A stretch of 35,400 nt of DNA, taken from positions 1 to 35,400 of the forward strand of contig JARGOD010000041.1 of NCBI GenBank assembly GCA_029210205.1. The letters run 5' to 3'. Source of the stretch: Verrucomicrobiales bacterium (lineage in GTDB: Bacteria > Verrucomicrobiota > Verrucomicrobiia > Verrucomicrobiales > DEV007). The notes under the pieces were generated by a model. The model was not told where the DNA came from. It made no database searches and saw only the letters and a list, made by a program, of their open reading frames with translations. The position numbers were made by a program, and so were the translations under genes. Below, in pieces: positions 6,456 to 16,254 of the stretch (position 1 is its first letter; every line of letters begins with the position of its first letter).

Positions 6456-8957
6456 ATGATTGATCGCTCGTTTCACGGTAGCGTTGCGCTGCTTGCCCTG
6501 CTCTTCGGGGCCACCCTCTCGCTGCGGGGCAACGACGGCGAGGTTGCCTTTCAATTCATCGGCAACAGCTGTCTTGAATGCCATGATGAGCTAACCCAGG
6601 AGGGTCACCGAAACTTCGAGGAGATCACTTTCCCGATCGAGGACGAAATGGGAATCATCGCAGTCCAGGAAATCATCGATCAACTGAATCTCGGGGCAAT
6701 GCCGCCGAAGAAAGCGGAGCAGCCCTCTCATGAAGCAAAGGCGAAAGCAATCGCTGCGCTCACCGCCGAAGTCGCTGACGCCCATTCCCGCCTCAAAAGC
6801 ACCGGTGGCCAGACTCTCCTCCGCAGGCTCAACGAGCGGGAGTATCTCAACACCCTCGAGGACCTCTTTTCCCGCCGCGTCGATACCTTTGCACCGACCG
6901 CCAAGTTCCCGACGGATCAAACCGATCATCACATCGACACGATTGGCGACGCCCTCGTCACATCCGGATTCCTTCTCGATAACTATTTCGAAGCAGCCGA
7001 CCTCGTCGTTGAAACTGCTCTTTCAACCGCCGAAAAGCCGGAAGTGAAAACCTGGAAGTTTACCGACAACTTCACGCAGGGACAGGAACTCAGCTACTCG
7101 CACAAGACCGTCTACAAATACCAGTATCTCTGCGTTTACGAAGTTCCTAACACGACCAACCACGAGGGAGGCTACGCCGGGCTTGAGCAATTTCCGGAAG
7201 GTGTTCACGAAGCGGGCTACTACGAGGTGAAAGTGCTCGCCCACTCGATGCACCGCGATAGCCCCTACGATCCTGAAATTTTCCAGATGGATCTCACTGA
7301 GCCCTTTCGACTCGGCATTGTCTCCGGTGACGCCCGCATCGGCGAACTCCATCATCCCCAGCCAGTCGAACCTCAACTCGGCGAAGTCACCGTCGCCGAT
7401 GGCAAACCGAAATGGTATACGATGAAGGTCTGGCTCGAAAAAGGTCAGCAACCCCGCTTCATTTTCCCCAACGGCATGGCGAACTGCCGCAAAGCTTTTG
7501 GCAAGATCGCCAGAGAATACAAGGACGACTGGCCGAAGCACGAGCAGAATGTCGCCAGCGGAATTTCCCAGGCCCGCCGCATCGTCCTCCAGCATGGAAA
7601 GATGCCGCACATCCGCATGCACGAGGTTCAAATCAAAGGCCCTCTCTACGACGAGTGGCCGCCCGCGCCGCAGCAAACGGTGTTCGGTAAGGACGGGTTT
7701 GATGCAAAAAACAAAAGAGAAATTCTCCATCGATTCGCCGAGCGGGCCTTCCGTCGTCCGGTGCAGGACGGAGAACTCCAACGCTTTGTTGATCTTGCCA
7801 ATCATCGCATCAAAGAAGGGCATTCCCCGCGTCAAGCGACTCTCGACGGGATCAAAGCAATCCTTTGCGCACCCTCTTTTCTGTATTTCGATGAAGCCGC
7901 CGAAAAGAAAAAGGGACGCCTCGGGGCGTGGGATCTGGCAAACCGGCTCTCCTATTTTCTCACCGCGAGCCTTCCTGACGAATCATTACGAAAGCTTGCC
8001 GCTTCAGGCGAGATCCTGAAAGAGGGGGTCATCAAGTCGGAAACGAAACGCCTCCTCGATTCGTCACGATCTGATGAATTCATCAAAGGATTCCTCGAAA
8101 GCTGGCTGAATTATCGAGCCCTCGGCGACCAGCCGCCCGACCGGAACTCATCGGCGCCGTATTACTACGACGACCTCGAGACGGCGATGAAATCGGAAAC
8201 TCATCATTTCCTGCGAGACCTCATCGAGAGAAACGGATCGATCACGAACTTTCTCGACAGCGACTATACTTTTCTAAACCGCCCTCTTGCGGAACACTAT
8301 CGAATCGACACGGCACCGTTCACTGATGCAAATGCCTACGATTTTCAGCGCGTTAGTCTTTCGGATCGCAGACGCGGCGGCCTCCTCGGCATGGGTGCGG
8401 TCCTCACCGTGAGCGCCAATGGGATCGAAACCTCGCCGGTCGTGCGAGGGGTTTATGTGATGGAAAACATTCTCGGGACACCTCCACCCCCGCCGCCGGA
8501 CGAAGTCCCCGCCCTCGAGCCTGACATTCGCGGAGCTACCTCGATTCGTGATCAGCTCGCGAAACACCGCGAACTCGCGACCTGCGCTGATTGTCACCAG
8601 AAGATCGATCCACCGGGTTTTGCGTTGGAAAACTTCGATCAAATCGGCCGCTGGCGCAGCACTTATCCCCAGACTAACAAGAAAGTCCCGGCCGTGAAAA
8701 TTGATCCCTCGGGAGAACTTTATGATGGTAGCCAGTTCAACCAGATTAGTGATTTCAAAAAGCTGCTTCTCTCTCGAAAAGATCAGTTCACGAAAAATCT
8801 GGCGGAGAAACTCCTCAGCTATGGTGCGGGACGAAGAATTGAACTTCTTGACCGGCCTCGCGTCGACAAGATCGTCGCGACGGTGAAAGAGCAGGATTAC
8901 GGCATGCGCTCCCTTCTCGAAGAAGTCGTCACCAGCGAGATATTCCTCTCTCGTTAA
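6456..8957 (+). CDS. DUF1592-type multidomain cytochrome-like protein
   Basis: From ATG 6456 (833 residues) there is a signal peptide (to about residue 25), then an N-terminal heme-binding region with CLECH (C39, C42, H43). Next come the DUF1587 region (LLRRLNEREYLNTLEDLF), a carbohydrate-binding-like region, DUF1595 (FAERAFRRPVQDGEL), DUF1592 (LANRLSYFLTASLPDESL), DUF1588 (GLLGMGAVLTVSANGIETSP) with a second CADCH motif at 710-714, and DUF1585 (EKLLSYGAGRRIE). This order is typical of PVC bacteria. It is probably an exported c-type cytochrome in an oxidative degradation pathway, partnering the DUF1552 protein. A TTG at 6447 is an alternative start; GAGG precedes ATG 6456. Confidence 0.9.
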   Translation: MIDRSFHGSVALLALLFGATLSLRGNDGEVAFQFIGNSCLECHDELTQEGHRNFEEITFPIEDEMGIIAVQEIIDQLNLGAMPPKKAEQPSHEAKAKAIAALTAEVADAHSRLKSTGGQTLLRRLNEREYLNTLEDLFSRRVDTFAPTAKFPTDQTDHHIDTIGDALVTSGFLLDNYFEAADLVVETALSTAEKPEVKTWKFTDNFTQGQELSYSHKTVYKYQYLCVYEVPNTTNHEGGYAGLEQFPEGVHEAGYYEVKVLAHSMHRDSPYDPEIFQMDLTEPFRLGIVSGDARIGELHHPQPVEPQLGEVTVADGKPKWYTMKVWLEKGQQPRFIFPNGMANCRKAFGKIAREYKDDWPKHEQNVASGISQARRIVLQHGKMPHIRMHEVQIKGPLYDEWPPAPQQTVFGKDGFDAKNKREILHRFAERAFRRPVQDGELQRFVDLANHRIKEGHSPRQATLDGIKAILCAPSFLYFDEAAEKKKGRLGAWDLANRLSYFLTASLPDESLRKLAASGEILKEGVIKSETKRLLDSSRSDEFIKGFLESWLNYRALGDQPPDRNSSAPYYYDDLETAMKSETHHFLRDLIERNGSITNFLDSDYTFLNRPLAEHYRIDTAPFTDANAYDFQRVSLSDRRRGGLLGMGAVLTVSANGIETSPVVRGVYVMENILGTPPPPPPDEVPALEPDIRGATSIRDQLAKHRELATCADCHQKIDPPGFALENFDQIGRWRSTYPQTNKKVPAVKIDPSGELYDGSQFNQISDFKKLLLSRKDQFTKNLAEKLLSYGAGRRIELLDRPRVDKIVATVKEQDYGMRSLLEEVVTSEIFLSR

Positions 8958-9074
8958 TTCGCAGGCAGTCGTCGCGCTTTTAATTGAATTTCCCGGTCAC
9001 CGGCTCTTCAGTCAGTTTCTCGGGAAATCGCCGAACTCGGCAGATATTCTGCTCTCTCGAAACGCTATCTTATC

Positions 9075-11792
9075 ATGCCCTCTTCCTCCCCCGCTGAACA
9101 ATCTAAAGTCCAACTCCTCACGAGTGGGCTGGAATCCCTCGACTCCGAAGTGCGGGAGATCATGACCTGTCTTCAGGAAGTACTCCATTCTACCGGTCAA
9201 TCCCACCTTGCCGAAAAACTTCCGTGGCTTGGAGGGGAAAGTGCCGAAGCGGCAATGGAAGAACCTCAGCAGACTTCTGAGGTCTACTCGATTGCTTTCC
9301 AGCTCCTCGATATGATTGAGGAGCAGGTCTCTCTCGCGACGAGAAAAGAGCGCGAGGTTCTTTTCGGACCTGAGACAGAGAAAGGACTCTGGCCACGTGT
9401 TCTCAAATCACTCAAGGATTCCGGTTTTGAAGAAAAAGCGATCGCGAAAGCGATGCAATCCGTTCGCGTCGAGCCGGTTTTTACGGCTCACCCGACCGAA
9501 GCGAAGCGTGCCAGTGTTCGCGAGCGTCACCGCGATCTTTACGACCAACTTCTCAAACTCGAGGAACCCGGACAGACTGCTCATCAGAAAGCGGAAGCCC
9601 GCGAAGACATGCTCACCGCGATGGAAGGTCTCTGGAGCACCGGGGAAATTCACACCGAGCGTCCAACGATCCAGCGAGAGCTGCGGAATGCGCTCTTTTA
9701 CCTCCGCGAAGTCTTCCCCGAAACGCTGGAACGCATGGATCGCAATCTTGAACATGCCTGGGAACAAGCAGGTTTCGATCCTGCAACACTTCGAGAAGCC
9801 GACGGAGGCCCGCGTATTCGATTTGGACTTTGGATCGGTGGAGACCGCGATGGTCATCCCTTCGTCACCGCCGATGTCACTCGCGACACGCTTATCGAGC
9901 TTCGCCGTCAGGCCCTGAAACTTTATCGTCGTGAACTTCGAAAGGTCGCCTATCAGCTCACCGTTTCCTCCCCCTCCCATCCGGCGCCAGAGGCGTTGAC
10001 AGAAAGAGTCAATGAACTCATCGCCGCTCTTGGCGAGGAAGGAATCTACATTCGCGACCGGAATCCCGAGGAGCCGTGGCGCGCCTTTGGTTATCTTCTT
10101 CGTGCCCAGCTCGGAGCTGATCTTGATGTCACCCCCGAGGGCTTTCGTTCCGACCTCGAACTCTTTCACAGCTCTCTCGAAGCGATCGGAGCAAACCGTC
10201 TCGCGGAGCGTTTCATCCGTCCCATCCAACGCAAATTTGCCGCCTTCGGCTTTCATCTCGCCGAACTCGACATCCGTCAGAACAGCGCGTTTCACGACAA
10301 GGCAGCCGCGCAGCTCCTCGAGGCAGCCGGCGTCGATAACGGAGAGTCTTTTGCGGATTGGAGCGAGGAAGAAAGAGTCACTTTTTTGACCAGCGAACTC
10401 GAATCGCCGCGTCCTTTCCTTCACATCGATCAGTCAGCTGGTCCCGAGGCCGATGCCGTGCGCGAGTGCTACCGCGTCCTCGTCGATCATCGCCGAAATC
10501 GGGGGCCAGGAGCTGGATCTCTCATTGTCAGCATGACTCGTCAGCTTTCTGATTTGCTCCTTATCCACCTCTTCGCCCGCGAGGCAGGATTGAGCGAACC
10601 AAATGGGGAGAGCACCGTCTGTCCGCTACAGGTCGTTCCCCTCTTCGAGACCCTCGACGATCTCGCAAATGGAGCCGGAATTGTCGATAACTACCTTTCC
10701 CATCCCGCCGTTCAAGCGAGCCTCGAAGTTTCCGGCGGCTCCGGCACGAAGAGCCAGCAGATCATGCTCGGCTACAGTGACTCCAACAAGGACGGTGGCA
10801 TCCTCGCAAGTCAGTGGGCCCTCCACGACTCTCAGGAGTCGATCTCTGCAGTGGGTAAAAAGCACGGTATCGAACTGCGATTCTTCCACGGCAGAGGCGG
10901 CACGATCAGCCGCGGTGCGGGACCAACAAATTGGTTCATGCGGGCGCTCCCTCATGGCTCTCTCACCGGCGACTTCCGTATGACGGAGCAAGGTGAAACC
11001 ATCGCGAGGAAGTATGCCTATCCTGACAGCGCCGTTTATCATCTCGAGAGCCTTCAGGCCTGTGTCACTCACGCGACCGTTCGTCATCGTATTGGCGAGC
11101 CGGTCGAAGATCCCGGGATCGACCTCATCCCGACTCTCGCGGAGTGGAGCACCGAAGCCTATCGCGACCTTCTTGAAACCGAGGGCTTCATCGCTTTCTA
11201 CCGACAGGCTACCCCGATTGATGCCCTTGAGCAGACACAGATGGGATCCCGACCTTCGCGACGAACCGGAACTGCCAGTCTCGATGACCTGCGTGCGATC
11301 CCCTGGGTCTTCAGCTGGACTCAATCCCGCTTCTATCTCCCCGGCTGGTATGGGGTCGGATCAGCACTTGATCGACTTCACCGGGAAACACCGGATGACT
11401 TTCAGCGTCTCGCCGACACCATCGCCGCTTCCACCCTTCCCCGATACATTTTCACGAGCGTCGAAACAAACCTCATGAGTGCGAATCTGGAACTCATGAA
11501 ATCCTACGCCGCTCTCGTCGAGGACGAAACGTTGCGGAAGACCTTCATGGATAAAATCGAGAATGAGTTCAACCTCGCGCGCAAGCACCTCGGGCAGCTA
11601 TTTCCCCGCGCGATCCACGAGCGTCGCCCCCGCTACGCGAAGACCCTCGGCCTCCGTGACGAACCACTCAACGTCCTCCATCGTCAGCAGATCGAACTGC
11701 TTCGCGAATGGCGAAAAACCGAAGACGATCTCCCGAGGAATCTGATCTTCTCAATCAGCGCCATTGCGAGTGGTTTGCGGACGACGGGGTGA
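9075..11792 (+). CDS. ppc: Phosphoenolpyruvate carboxylase
   Basis: The enzyme carboxylates PEP to oxaloacetate, refilling the TCA cycle. The 905 residues match the usual 880-970. Catalytic marks are VFTAHPTEAKR near residue 134 (active His), GGDRDGHPFVT, GYSDSNKDGG near 565 and FFHGRGGTISRGAGP near 602. The C-terminus ends in AIASGLRTTG, close to the family's terminal NTG. It stands alone. Its stop is one base from the stop of the convergent chrA-like gene. The upstream gap (8958-9074) holds only an 8-bp inverted repeat, ATTTCCCG/CGGGAAAT (8988-8995/9021-9028), of unknown meaning. Confidence 0.97.
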   Translation: MPSSSPAEQSKVQLLTSGLESLDSEVREIMTCLQEVLHSTGQSHLAEKLPWLGGESAEAAMEEPQQTSEVYSIAFQLLDMIEEQVSLATRKEREVLFGPETEKGLWPRVLKSLKDSGFEEKAIAKAMQSVRVEPVFTAHPTEAKRASVRERHRDLYDQLLKLEEPGQTAHQKAEAREDMLTAMEGLWSTGEIHTERPTIQRELRNALFYLREVFPETLERMDRNLEHAWEQAGFDPATLREADGGPRIRFGLWIGGDRDGHPFVTADVTRDTLIELRRQALKLYRRELRKVAYQLTVSSPSHPAPEALTERVNELIAALGEEGIYIRDRNPEEPWRAFGYLLRAQLGADLDVTPEGFRSDLELFHSSLEAIGANRLAERFIRPIQRKFAAFGFHLAELDIRQNSAFHDKAAAQLLEAAGVDNGESFADWSEEERVTFLTSELESPRPFLHIDQSAGPEADAVRECYRVLVDHRRNRGPGAGSLIVSMTRQLSDLLLIHLFAREAGLSEPNGESTVCPLQVVPLFETLDDLANGAGIVDNYLSHPAVQASLEVSGGSGTKSQQIMLGYSDSNKDGGILASQWALHDSQESISAVGKKHGIELRFFHGRGGTISRGAGPTNWFMRALPHGSLTGDFRMTEQGETIARKYAYPDSAVYHLESLQACVTHATVRHRIGEPVEDPGIDLIPTLAEWSTEAYRDLLETEGFIAFYRQATPIDALEQTQMGSRPSRRTGTASLDDLRAIPWVFSWTQSRFYLPGWYGVGSALDRLHRETPDDFQRLADTIAASTLPRYIFTSVETNLMSANLELMKSYAALVEDETLRKTFMDKIENEFNLARKHLGQLFPRAIHERRPRYAKTLGLRDEPLNVLHRQQIELLREWRKTEDDLPRNLIFSISAIASGLRTTG

Positions 11793-11793
11793 A

Positions 11794-12996
11794 TCACAGC
11801 ACCACCCACCCCAGCAACCCGGCCGCGATAACCACGGCCCAGGCAGGCAATCGCAGGACCAATAAGGCTGCCGCGATCACAATCAAAAAGACGACGTCTT
11901 TGGCTGATCCGATTGCGCCGACCCAAACCGGCTCGTAGAGCGCCGCACCTAACAAACCTACCACGGCCGCATTCGTCCCCGCGAGGGCGGAACGAACATT
12001 TTGAAATGCGACGACCCGATGCCAAAACGGCATCACTCCGAGGATCAATAACCACGCGGGAAGAAAAATTCCGAGGAGCGCGACTGCCGCCATTCCCCAG
12101 GCCCCTCCCGGACCTTCGATGAGCGAGCCCAGAAAAGCGGCAAAGGTAAACAACGGACCCGGCACTGCCTGCGCCGCGCCATAGCCAGCCAAAAACTCCT
12201 CGCGACTCACCCATCCCGGCTCGACCACTTCCTGACTCAGGAGCGGCAACACAACATGCCCTCCGCCAAACACGAGCGAGCCACTTCGATACATCGCATT
12301 GAAGGTCTCCAGAACAGCTGAACCCGGCATTAAATTAACTGCGAGCGGCAAGCCAATCAGGAAGACGAAAAATGCGATCAAACATGCCGCCCCGACCGCA
12401 TAGCCGGACTTAACAGGGTCAGCCCCCTCACTTAACCCTGTTGAGTCACGATCAGAGTTCTCTTTTTGCAAAAACAAGAGTCCGGCTATCGCTCCGAGCA
12501 CGATCACGACGATTTGCATCCACGCGGGGCCAGTTCCTAAAATTAAGCCTGCGGCGACAAGCGCGATCAGTTTTCGCTTTCGGTCAGGACAGAGCACGCT
12601 CCACATCGAGACGACCGCCTGCGCGATGACAACGACGACTGCGATCTGCAGCCCGCGCAGCCATCCTGTCTCTGCCGCGAGGCCGCCGCCAAATTTCATG
12701 ACGCCAATTCCAAAGAGGGTCAAGGCAATCGCCGATGGCATCGTGAAAGCGAACCAGGCCGCAAAGGCTCCGGCCCAACCTGCCTTTCTCCAACCAATCG
12801 AGAGCCCTAGCTGACTACTTGCCGGTCCCGGCAGAAACTGACAAAGTGCAAGCAGGTCCGCGAAATCAGCTTCTGACATCCACTTTTTTACGCCCACAAA
12901 GCGGTCCCGAAAAAAGGCCACATGAGCAGTTGGTCCGCCGAACGAGGTAAGGCCGAGGATGAGAAATTCGCGAAAAACTTCGAAAGCAGACTTCAT
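11794..12996 (-). CDS. chrA: Chromate ion transporter family (CHR, two-domain)
   Basis: This is a 400-residue hydrophobic protein with two homologous CHR domains. The N-terminal one has LGLTSFGGPTAHVAFFRDRFV and LCQFLPGPASSQLG; the C-terminal one has GSLVFGGGHVVLPLLSQEVV and GYGAAQAVPGPLFTFAAFLG. The FGGP/FGGGH and PGP motifs define the family. Members export chromate or take part in oxyanion transport, though many are unassigned. The start is ATG 12996 (MKSAFEVFREF); an in-frame ATG 18 bp upstream gives six extra residues. It is convergent with ppc and has no obvious chromate regulator beside it. Confidence 0.9.
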   Translation of the reverse strand: MKSAFEVFREFLILGLTSFGGPTAHVAFFRDRFVGVKKWMSEADFADLLALCQFLPGPASSQLGLSIGWRKAGWAGAFAAWFAFTMPSAIALTLFGIGVMKFGGGLAAETGWLRGLQIAVVVVIAQAVVSMWSVLCPDRKRKLIALVAAGLILGTGPAWMQIVVIVLGAIAGLLFLQKENSDRDSTGLSEGADPVKSGYAVGAACLIAFFVFLIGLPLAVNLMPGSAVLETFNAMYRSGSLVFGGGHVVLPLLSQEVVEPGWVSREEFLAGYGAAQAVPGPLFTFAAFLGSLIEGPGGAWGMAAVALLGIFLPAWLLILGVMPFWHRVVAFQNVRSALAGTNAAVVGLLGAALYEPVWVGAIGSAKDVVFLIVIAAALLVLRLPAWAVVIAAGLLGWVVL

Positions 12997-13339
12997 GGTT
13001 CTATCCGATGGCACTGTTTCATGGCTAACTCAATGAAGGAAACGTCACGCAACAAATCTGTTTCTCGAAGCGCCAAAATCCGGGCAATTACCGCCACAGA
13101 TCACACGATAGCTGCTGATCACGGGCGACTTTATTCCGGAACCGATGGGATTTTCGAAGATCATTGCCTCATTTGGCTCAGGGAAACAAGCACAAGGAAA
13201 ATGAACGAGCGACTAAACACGAGGTCAAAGCAGGGGGATAAAACCGGAAAATGTATCGCAATATGGACCGTCCCGTTCTTGCATCTTTCCCTGATTCCAA
13301 TCAGTTTAAGGTTCATCCTTTTTCCGCGTCTCAGCTTTC
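12997..13339. other. Intergenic region between chrA-like and dsbD-like genes, no gene seen
   Basis: This 343-bp gap separates two divergent genes and should hold both promoters. A frame is open on the plus strand, but it runs into the dsbD-like gene in another frame, has no family resemblance, and is probably chance. The only structure I see is CTGATTCCAATCAG (13291-13304), a 6-bp inverted repeat 35 bp before ATG 13340 that could be an operator or a short hairpin. Confidence 0.5.
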
Positions 13340-15481
13340 ATGAATATTTTGTCCCGTTTTCTTTCACCCCTCCTCGCCCTTTCGGTTTTGCTACCCTCGC
13401 TCGTTCGGGCGCAGTCAGTGGAGATTCGCGACAAAAATGTCGTGGCCCAGCTTGTTTCTGACCAGGACGTAATTGCTCCCGGCGAGCCTTTCACGCTGGG
13501 ACTGAGATTCGTGATCGATCCGACTTGGCACACCTACTGGATCAATCCCGGCGAGACCGGAAAAACAACAGAGCTGAACTTGTCGATGCCGGATGGGTTT
13601 TCGGCAGGCCCTCTCCAGTTCCCCGTTCCGAAGCGTTTTGTGACCGATTTCGGCTTCAACATAATTGAAGCGGGTTTTGGCTACGAAGGCACTGTGATTC
13701 ACCCCATCACAGTCACCCCGCCAGCAGACCTCAAGGTAGGCGACGAAATTACAATCACGGCGAAAGCCGATTGGCTGATGTGTGATCCTGCCACCTGCGT
13801 TCCGGGTTCAGCGACTTTCTCGATCACCCTCCCTGTTGCCGGCGTTTCTGAGAAATCGACCGAGGCGATGTCGATTCAGTTTCACCAGAAGAAAGTCCCG
13901 CAGAATGTCGACTGGGCGACCGATCTTTCTTTTGCCGACGGGAAAGTGACGGTGACGGTGGAGGTTCCCGAGGGCAGCCTCCCCCCCACTGCAAAGCTCC
14001 ATCTTCATCCCTACGATAACTTCATTTTTGACCAACTCTCCGAGCCGGAGATCTCACGGGAAAACGGCAAGACCACCTTTCTTTTCGACGCTGACGAAAC
14101 TCTGACCGAAGCACCTGAATCATTCGCTGGACTTCTCGTCGCGGAAACTGACACAACAAAGACAGGCTTCCGGGTCTCAATGGGAGACGCAGGCGCCCCG
14201 AACGAATTTTCGGAAAAATCGACTACCCCATCACAACCGACCGCCGAGACGGATGCCCTGCCTTTTGGCGGTGGTCTCATCGGAATTCTATTCGCCGCTT
14301 TTCTTGGTGGAATTATTCTGAACATCATGCCCTGCGTTTTCCCTGTCATCTCGCTTAAGGTCATGTCCTTCGTCGGTCAGGCCGGTGAAGACAGAAAAAA
14401 GGTTCTGGCTCATTCGCTCACCTTTGCCCTCGGCATCCTCGTCTTTTTCTGGATCCTGACCACGGCAATGCTCGTGATTCGTTCCGTGAGCGGTGGCGAT
14501 GTCGGCTGGGGGGTACAACTGCAACAACCCGGATTCGTCGTCGGCCTCATTTTCGTCATGGTCGTCGTCGCAATGAGCCTTTTCGGCGTCTTTGAACTCG
14601 GCACTTCGATGACCAGCATGGGCGGTGGCCTCGCGAATAAGTCAGGCTACGCCGGTAGTTTCTGGAGCGGTGCGCTCGCTGTGCTCCTTGCAACGCCCTG
14701 CACTGCGCCACTGATGGCTCCGGCGATCGGTTTTGCGCTCTCGCAATCGGCTCCGATTATGTTCCTCGTCTTCACGACCCTGGGACTCGGGCTTGCCGCC
14801 CCCTACTTTGTCTTCGCAATCTTTCCGAAGCTGCTCGATGTCATTCCTCCTCCCGGAGCGTGGATGGAAACCTTCAAGCAGTTCATGGGTTTCCCCATGC
14901 TCGCCGTCGCGGTCTGGCTCATTGGAGTTCTTTCCAAGCAACTCAATGTCGAAGGTCTTCAATGGTCACTCGCAGCCGTTTTGTTTCTTGCTGTTGCCGG
15001 ATGGATCCTCGGACGCTTCTGTGGCTTTGATCGATCAAACTCGGCTCGGATGAAAGGTCGTGTCGCTGCAATTCTCTTCTTTGCTCTCAGCATCGGCGTT
15101 GCGTGGAAAGCGACAGGGAGTCGAGCTGAGGCCAGTGAAACAGACATTCGCGAAGTGATCGCTTCGAATCAGAAAAAAGGCACACCGGTCTTTGTCGACT
15201 TCACGGCAGAGTGGTGCGTGACTTGCAAAGTGAACGAAAGAACCACGATTAAAACCGATAGCGTCCAGCAGTTATTCAAGGACAACGGTGTCGAATTTGT
15301 GATCGCCGACTGGACGAATCAGGACGCCCGCATCACCGAAGTGCTAAAGACATTTGGACGCGCCGGTGTTCCGTTCTATGTGCTCTATCCGGGCGATCCC
15401 GAAGCCGCCCCGATTACCCTTGGAGATGGTTTGATCACTCAGGGCGATATCGAAGAAGCAATCGCGAAGCTGCCCAACTAA
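13340..15481 (+). CDS. DsbD/ScsB-like thiol:disulfide interchange protein
   Basis: This 713-residue membrane protein would pass electrons from cytoplasmic thioredoxin to the periplasm. It has a signal peptide (1-24) and an N-terminal DsbD-alpha/DsbC-like domain (about 30-280) with THWYxxNPGE-like WHTYWINPGE and a cysteine pair in LMCDPATC. A membrane core (about 300-590) holds one essential cysteine in NIMPCVFPVISLK and another in LLATPCTAPLMAP. The C-terminal thioredoxin domain has FTAEWCVTCK. All three redox modules are present, in the ScsB-like rather than the classical short DsbD arrangement. Its stop overlaps that of the convergent GDPD gene. Likely clients include exported cytochromes and thiol proteins encoded nearby. 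Confidence 0.9.
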   Translation: MNILSRFLSPLLALSVLLPSLVRAQSVEIRDKNVVAQLVSDQDVIAPGEPFTLGLRFVIDPTWHTYWINPGETGKTTELNLSMPDGFSAGPLQFPVPKRFVTDFGFNIIEAGFGYEGTVIHPITVTPPADLKVGDEITITAKADWLMCDPATCVPGSATFSITLPVAGVSEKSTEAMSIQFHQKKVPQNVDWATDLSFADGKVTVTVEVPEGSLPPTAKLHLHPYDNFIFDQLSEPEISRENGKTTFLFDADETLTEAPESFAGLLVAETDTTKTGFRVSMGDAGAPNEFSEKSTTPSQPTAETDALPFGGGLIGILFAAFLGGIILNIMPCVFPVISLKVMSFVGQAGEDRKKVLAHSLTFALGILVFFWILTTAMLVIRSVSGGDVGWGVQLQQPGFVVGLIFVMVVVAMSLFGVFELGTSMTSMGGGLANKSGYAGSFWSGALAVLLATPCTAPLMAPAIGFALSQSAPIMFLVFTTLGLGLAAPYFVFAIFPKLLDVIPPPGAWMETFKQFMGFPMLAVAVWLIGVLSKQLNVEGLQWSLAAVLFLAVAGWILGRFCGFDRSNSARMKGRVAAILFFALSIGVAWKATGSRAEASETDIREVIASNQKKGTPVFVDFTAEWCVTCKVNERTTIKTDSVQQLFKDNGVEFVIADWTNQDARITEVLKTFGRAGVPFYVLYPGDPEAAPITLGDGLITQGDIEEAIAKLPN

Positions 15482-16254
15482 TTTGAAATTTCCATCATCT
15501 TGTCAGGATAGTCGGTGATCACTCCATCGACACCTTGACTCATCCACTTGGCGGCCTCTTTCGGATCATTGACGGTCCACAAAGCGACCAGAAAGCCTTT
15601 TTCTTTGAGGGTGAAGAAGGCCTTCGAGGAAAGGTCACTGTACTTCCATCCGACCCAGTCCGGTCTGAGACTTAGCAACTGCTCCACCTTCTTACTGTCC
15701 AACTTTTTCGTCCCCAGTGCCCCGATTCTTAAATTCGGCAATACCTCTGCGACTCCCCGCAGAAAGGTCCAGCTGAAGCTTTGAACTATGACCTCATCGA
15801 CAACATCCAACTTTTCGAGGACCGAAGCATAGTTTTCGGGTGCTCCTGATTTGTGCTCAATAAGTGGTGTCACACCATGCTCAAGGCAGAGCCTTAGCGC
15901 TGTTTCGAATAGAATCGGCGTCTCTCCCGCGAATGCTCCTCCTTCAAACCAACCCCCGACATCAAGCCCCTTCACTTCATCCCAACGAAGACTTTCGATG
16001 GACTCTTTACGCCCAAGGAAGCGCTTCAAATCCGCATCGTGGAAAAGGACCAGAACACCATCGCTCGTCTCCCGGACATCGAACTCAATCACCTTCGCCC
16101 CCATCTCAATGGCAGCTTTGATGGCGGAACGCGTGTTCTCAGGAGCAACTGCACTAGCACCACGGTGAGCAATAACAATAGGCTCGGCACTGGCTGGCAT
16201 GATTCCCGCAACGAGGGTTAACCAACTAACCCAACTGAATAGCTTTCTTTGCAT
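15478..16254 (-). CDS. Exported glycerophosphodiester phosphodiesterase
   Basis: GDPD enzymes split glycerophosphodiesters into glycerol 3-phosphate and an alcohol. From ATG 16254 there are 258 residues: a signal peptide (MQRKLFSWVSWLTLVAGIMPASA), then IAHRGASAVAPENT with catalytic His30, metal ligands E57 and D59 (IEFDVRETSDG) and His72 in FHDADLKRF. The end, VDGVITDYPDKMMEI, is the usual last strand and helix of the TIM barrel. A longer in-frame start at 16290 is disfavoured because it buries the signal peptide. The start overlaps the end of the amidohydrolase gene by 29 bp, so the two form an operon. Confidence 0.93.
   Translation of the reverse strand: MQRKLFSWVSWLTLVAGIMPASAEPIVIAHRGASAVAPENTRSAIKAAIEMGAKVIEFDVRETSDGVLVLFHDADLKRFLGRKESIESLRWDEVKGLDVGGWFEGGAFAGETPILFETALRLCLEHGVTPLIEHKSGAPENYASVLEKLDVVDEVIVQSFSWTFLRGVAEVLPNLRIGALGTKKLDSKKVEQLLSLRPDWVGWKYSDLSSKAFFTLKEKGFLVALWTVNDPKEAAKWMSQGVDGVITDYPDKMMEISN

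Noticed and set aside
7023-7835. 270-codon open frame on the minus strand inside the DUF1592 gene
   Set aside because: It lies wholly within a well-supported gene on the other strand and shows no domain pattern.
8988-9028. 8-bp inverted repeat in the ppc leader as a riboswitch or terminator
   Set aside because: The 25-nt spacing, short stem and absence of a T-run make it too weak to call as a separate feature.
9408-10424. 338-codon open frame on the minus strand inside ppc
   Set aside because: It is antisense to conserved PEP carboxylase motifs; the sequence looks like a codon-bias shadow.
12922-13461. 179-codon plus-strand frame between chrA-like and dsbD-like genes
   Set aside because: It overlaps both genes, has a low-complexity basic composition and no domain, and starts inside chrA antisense.
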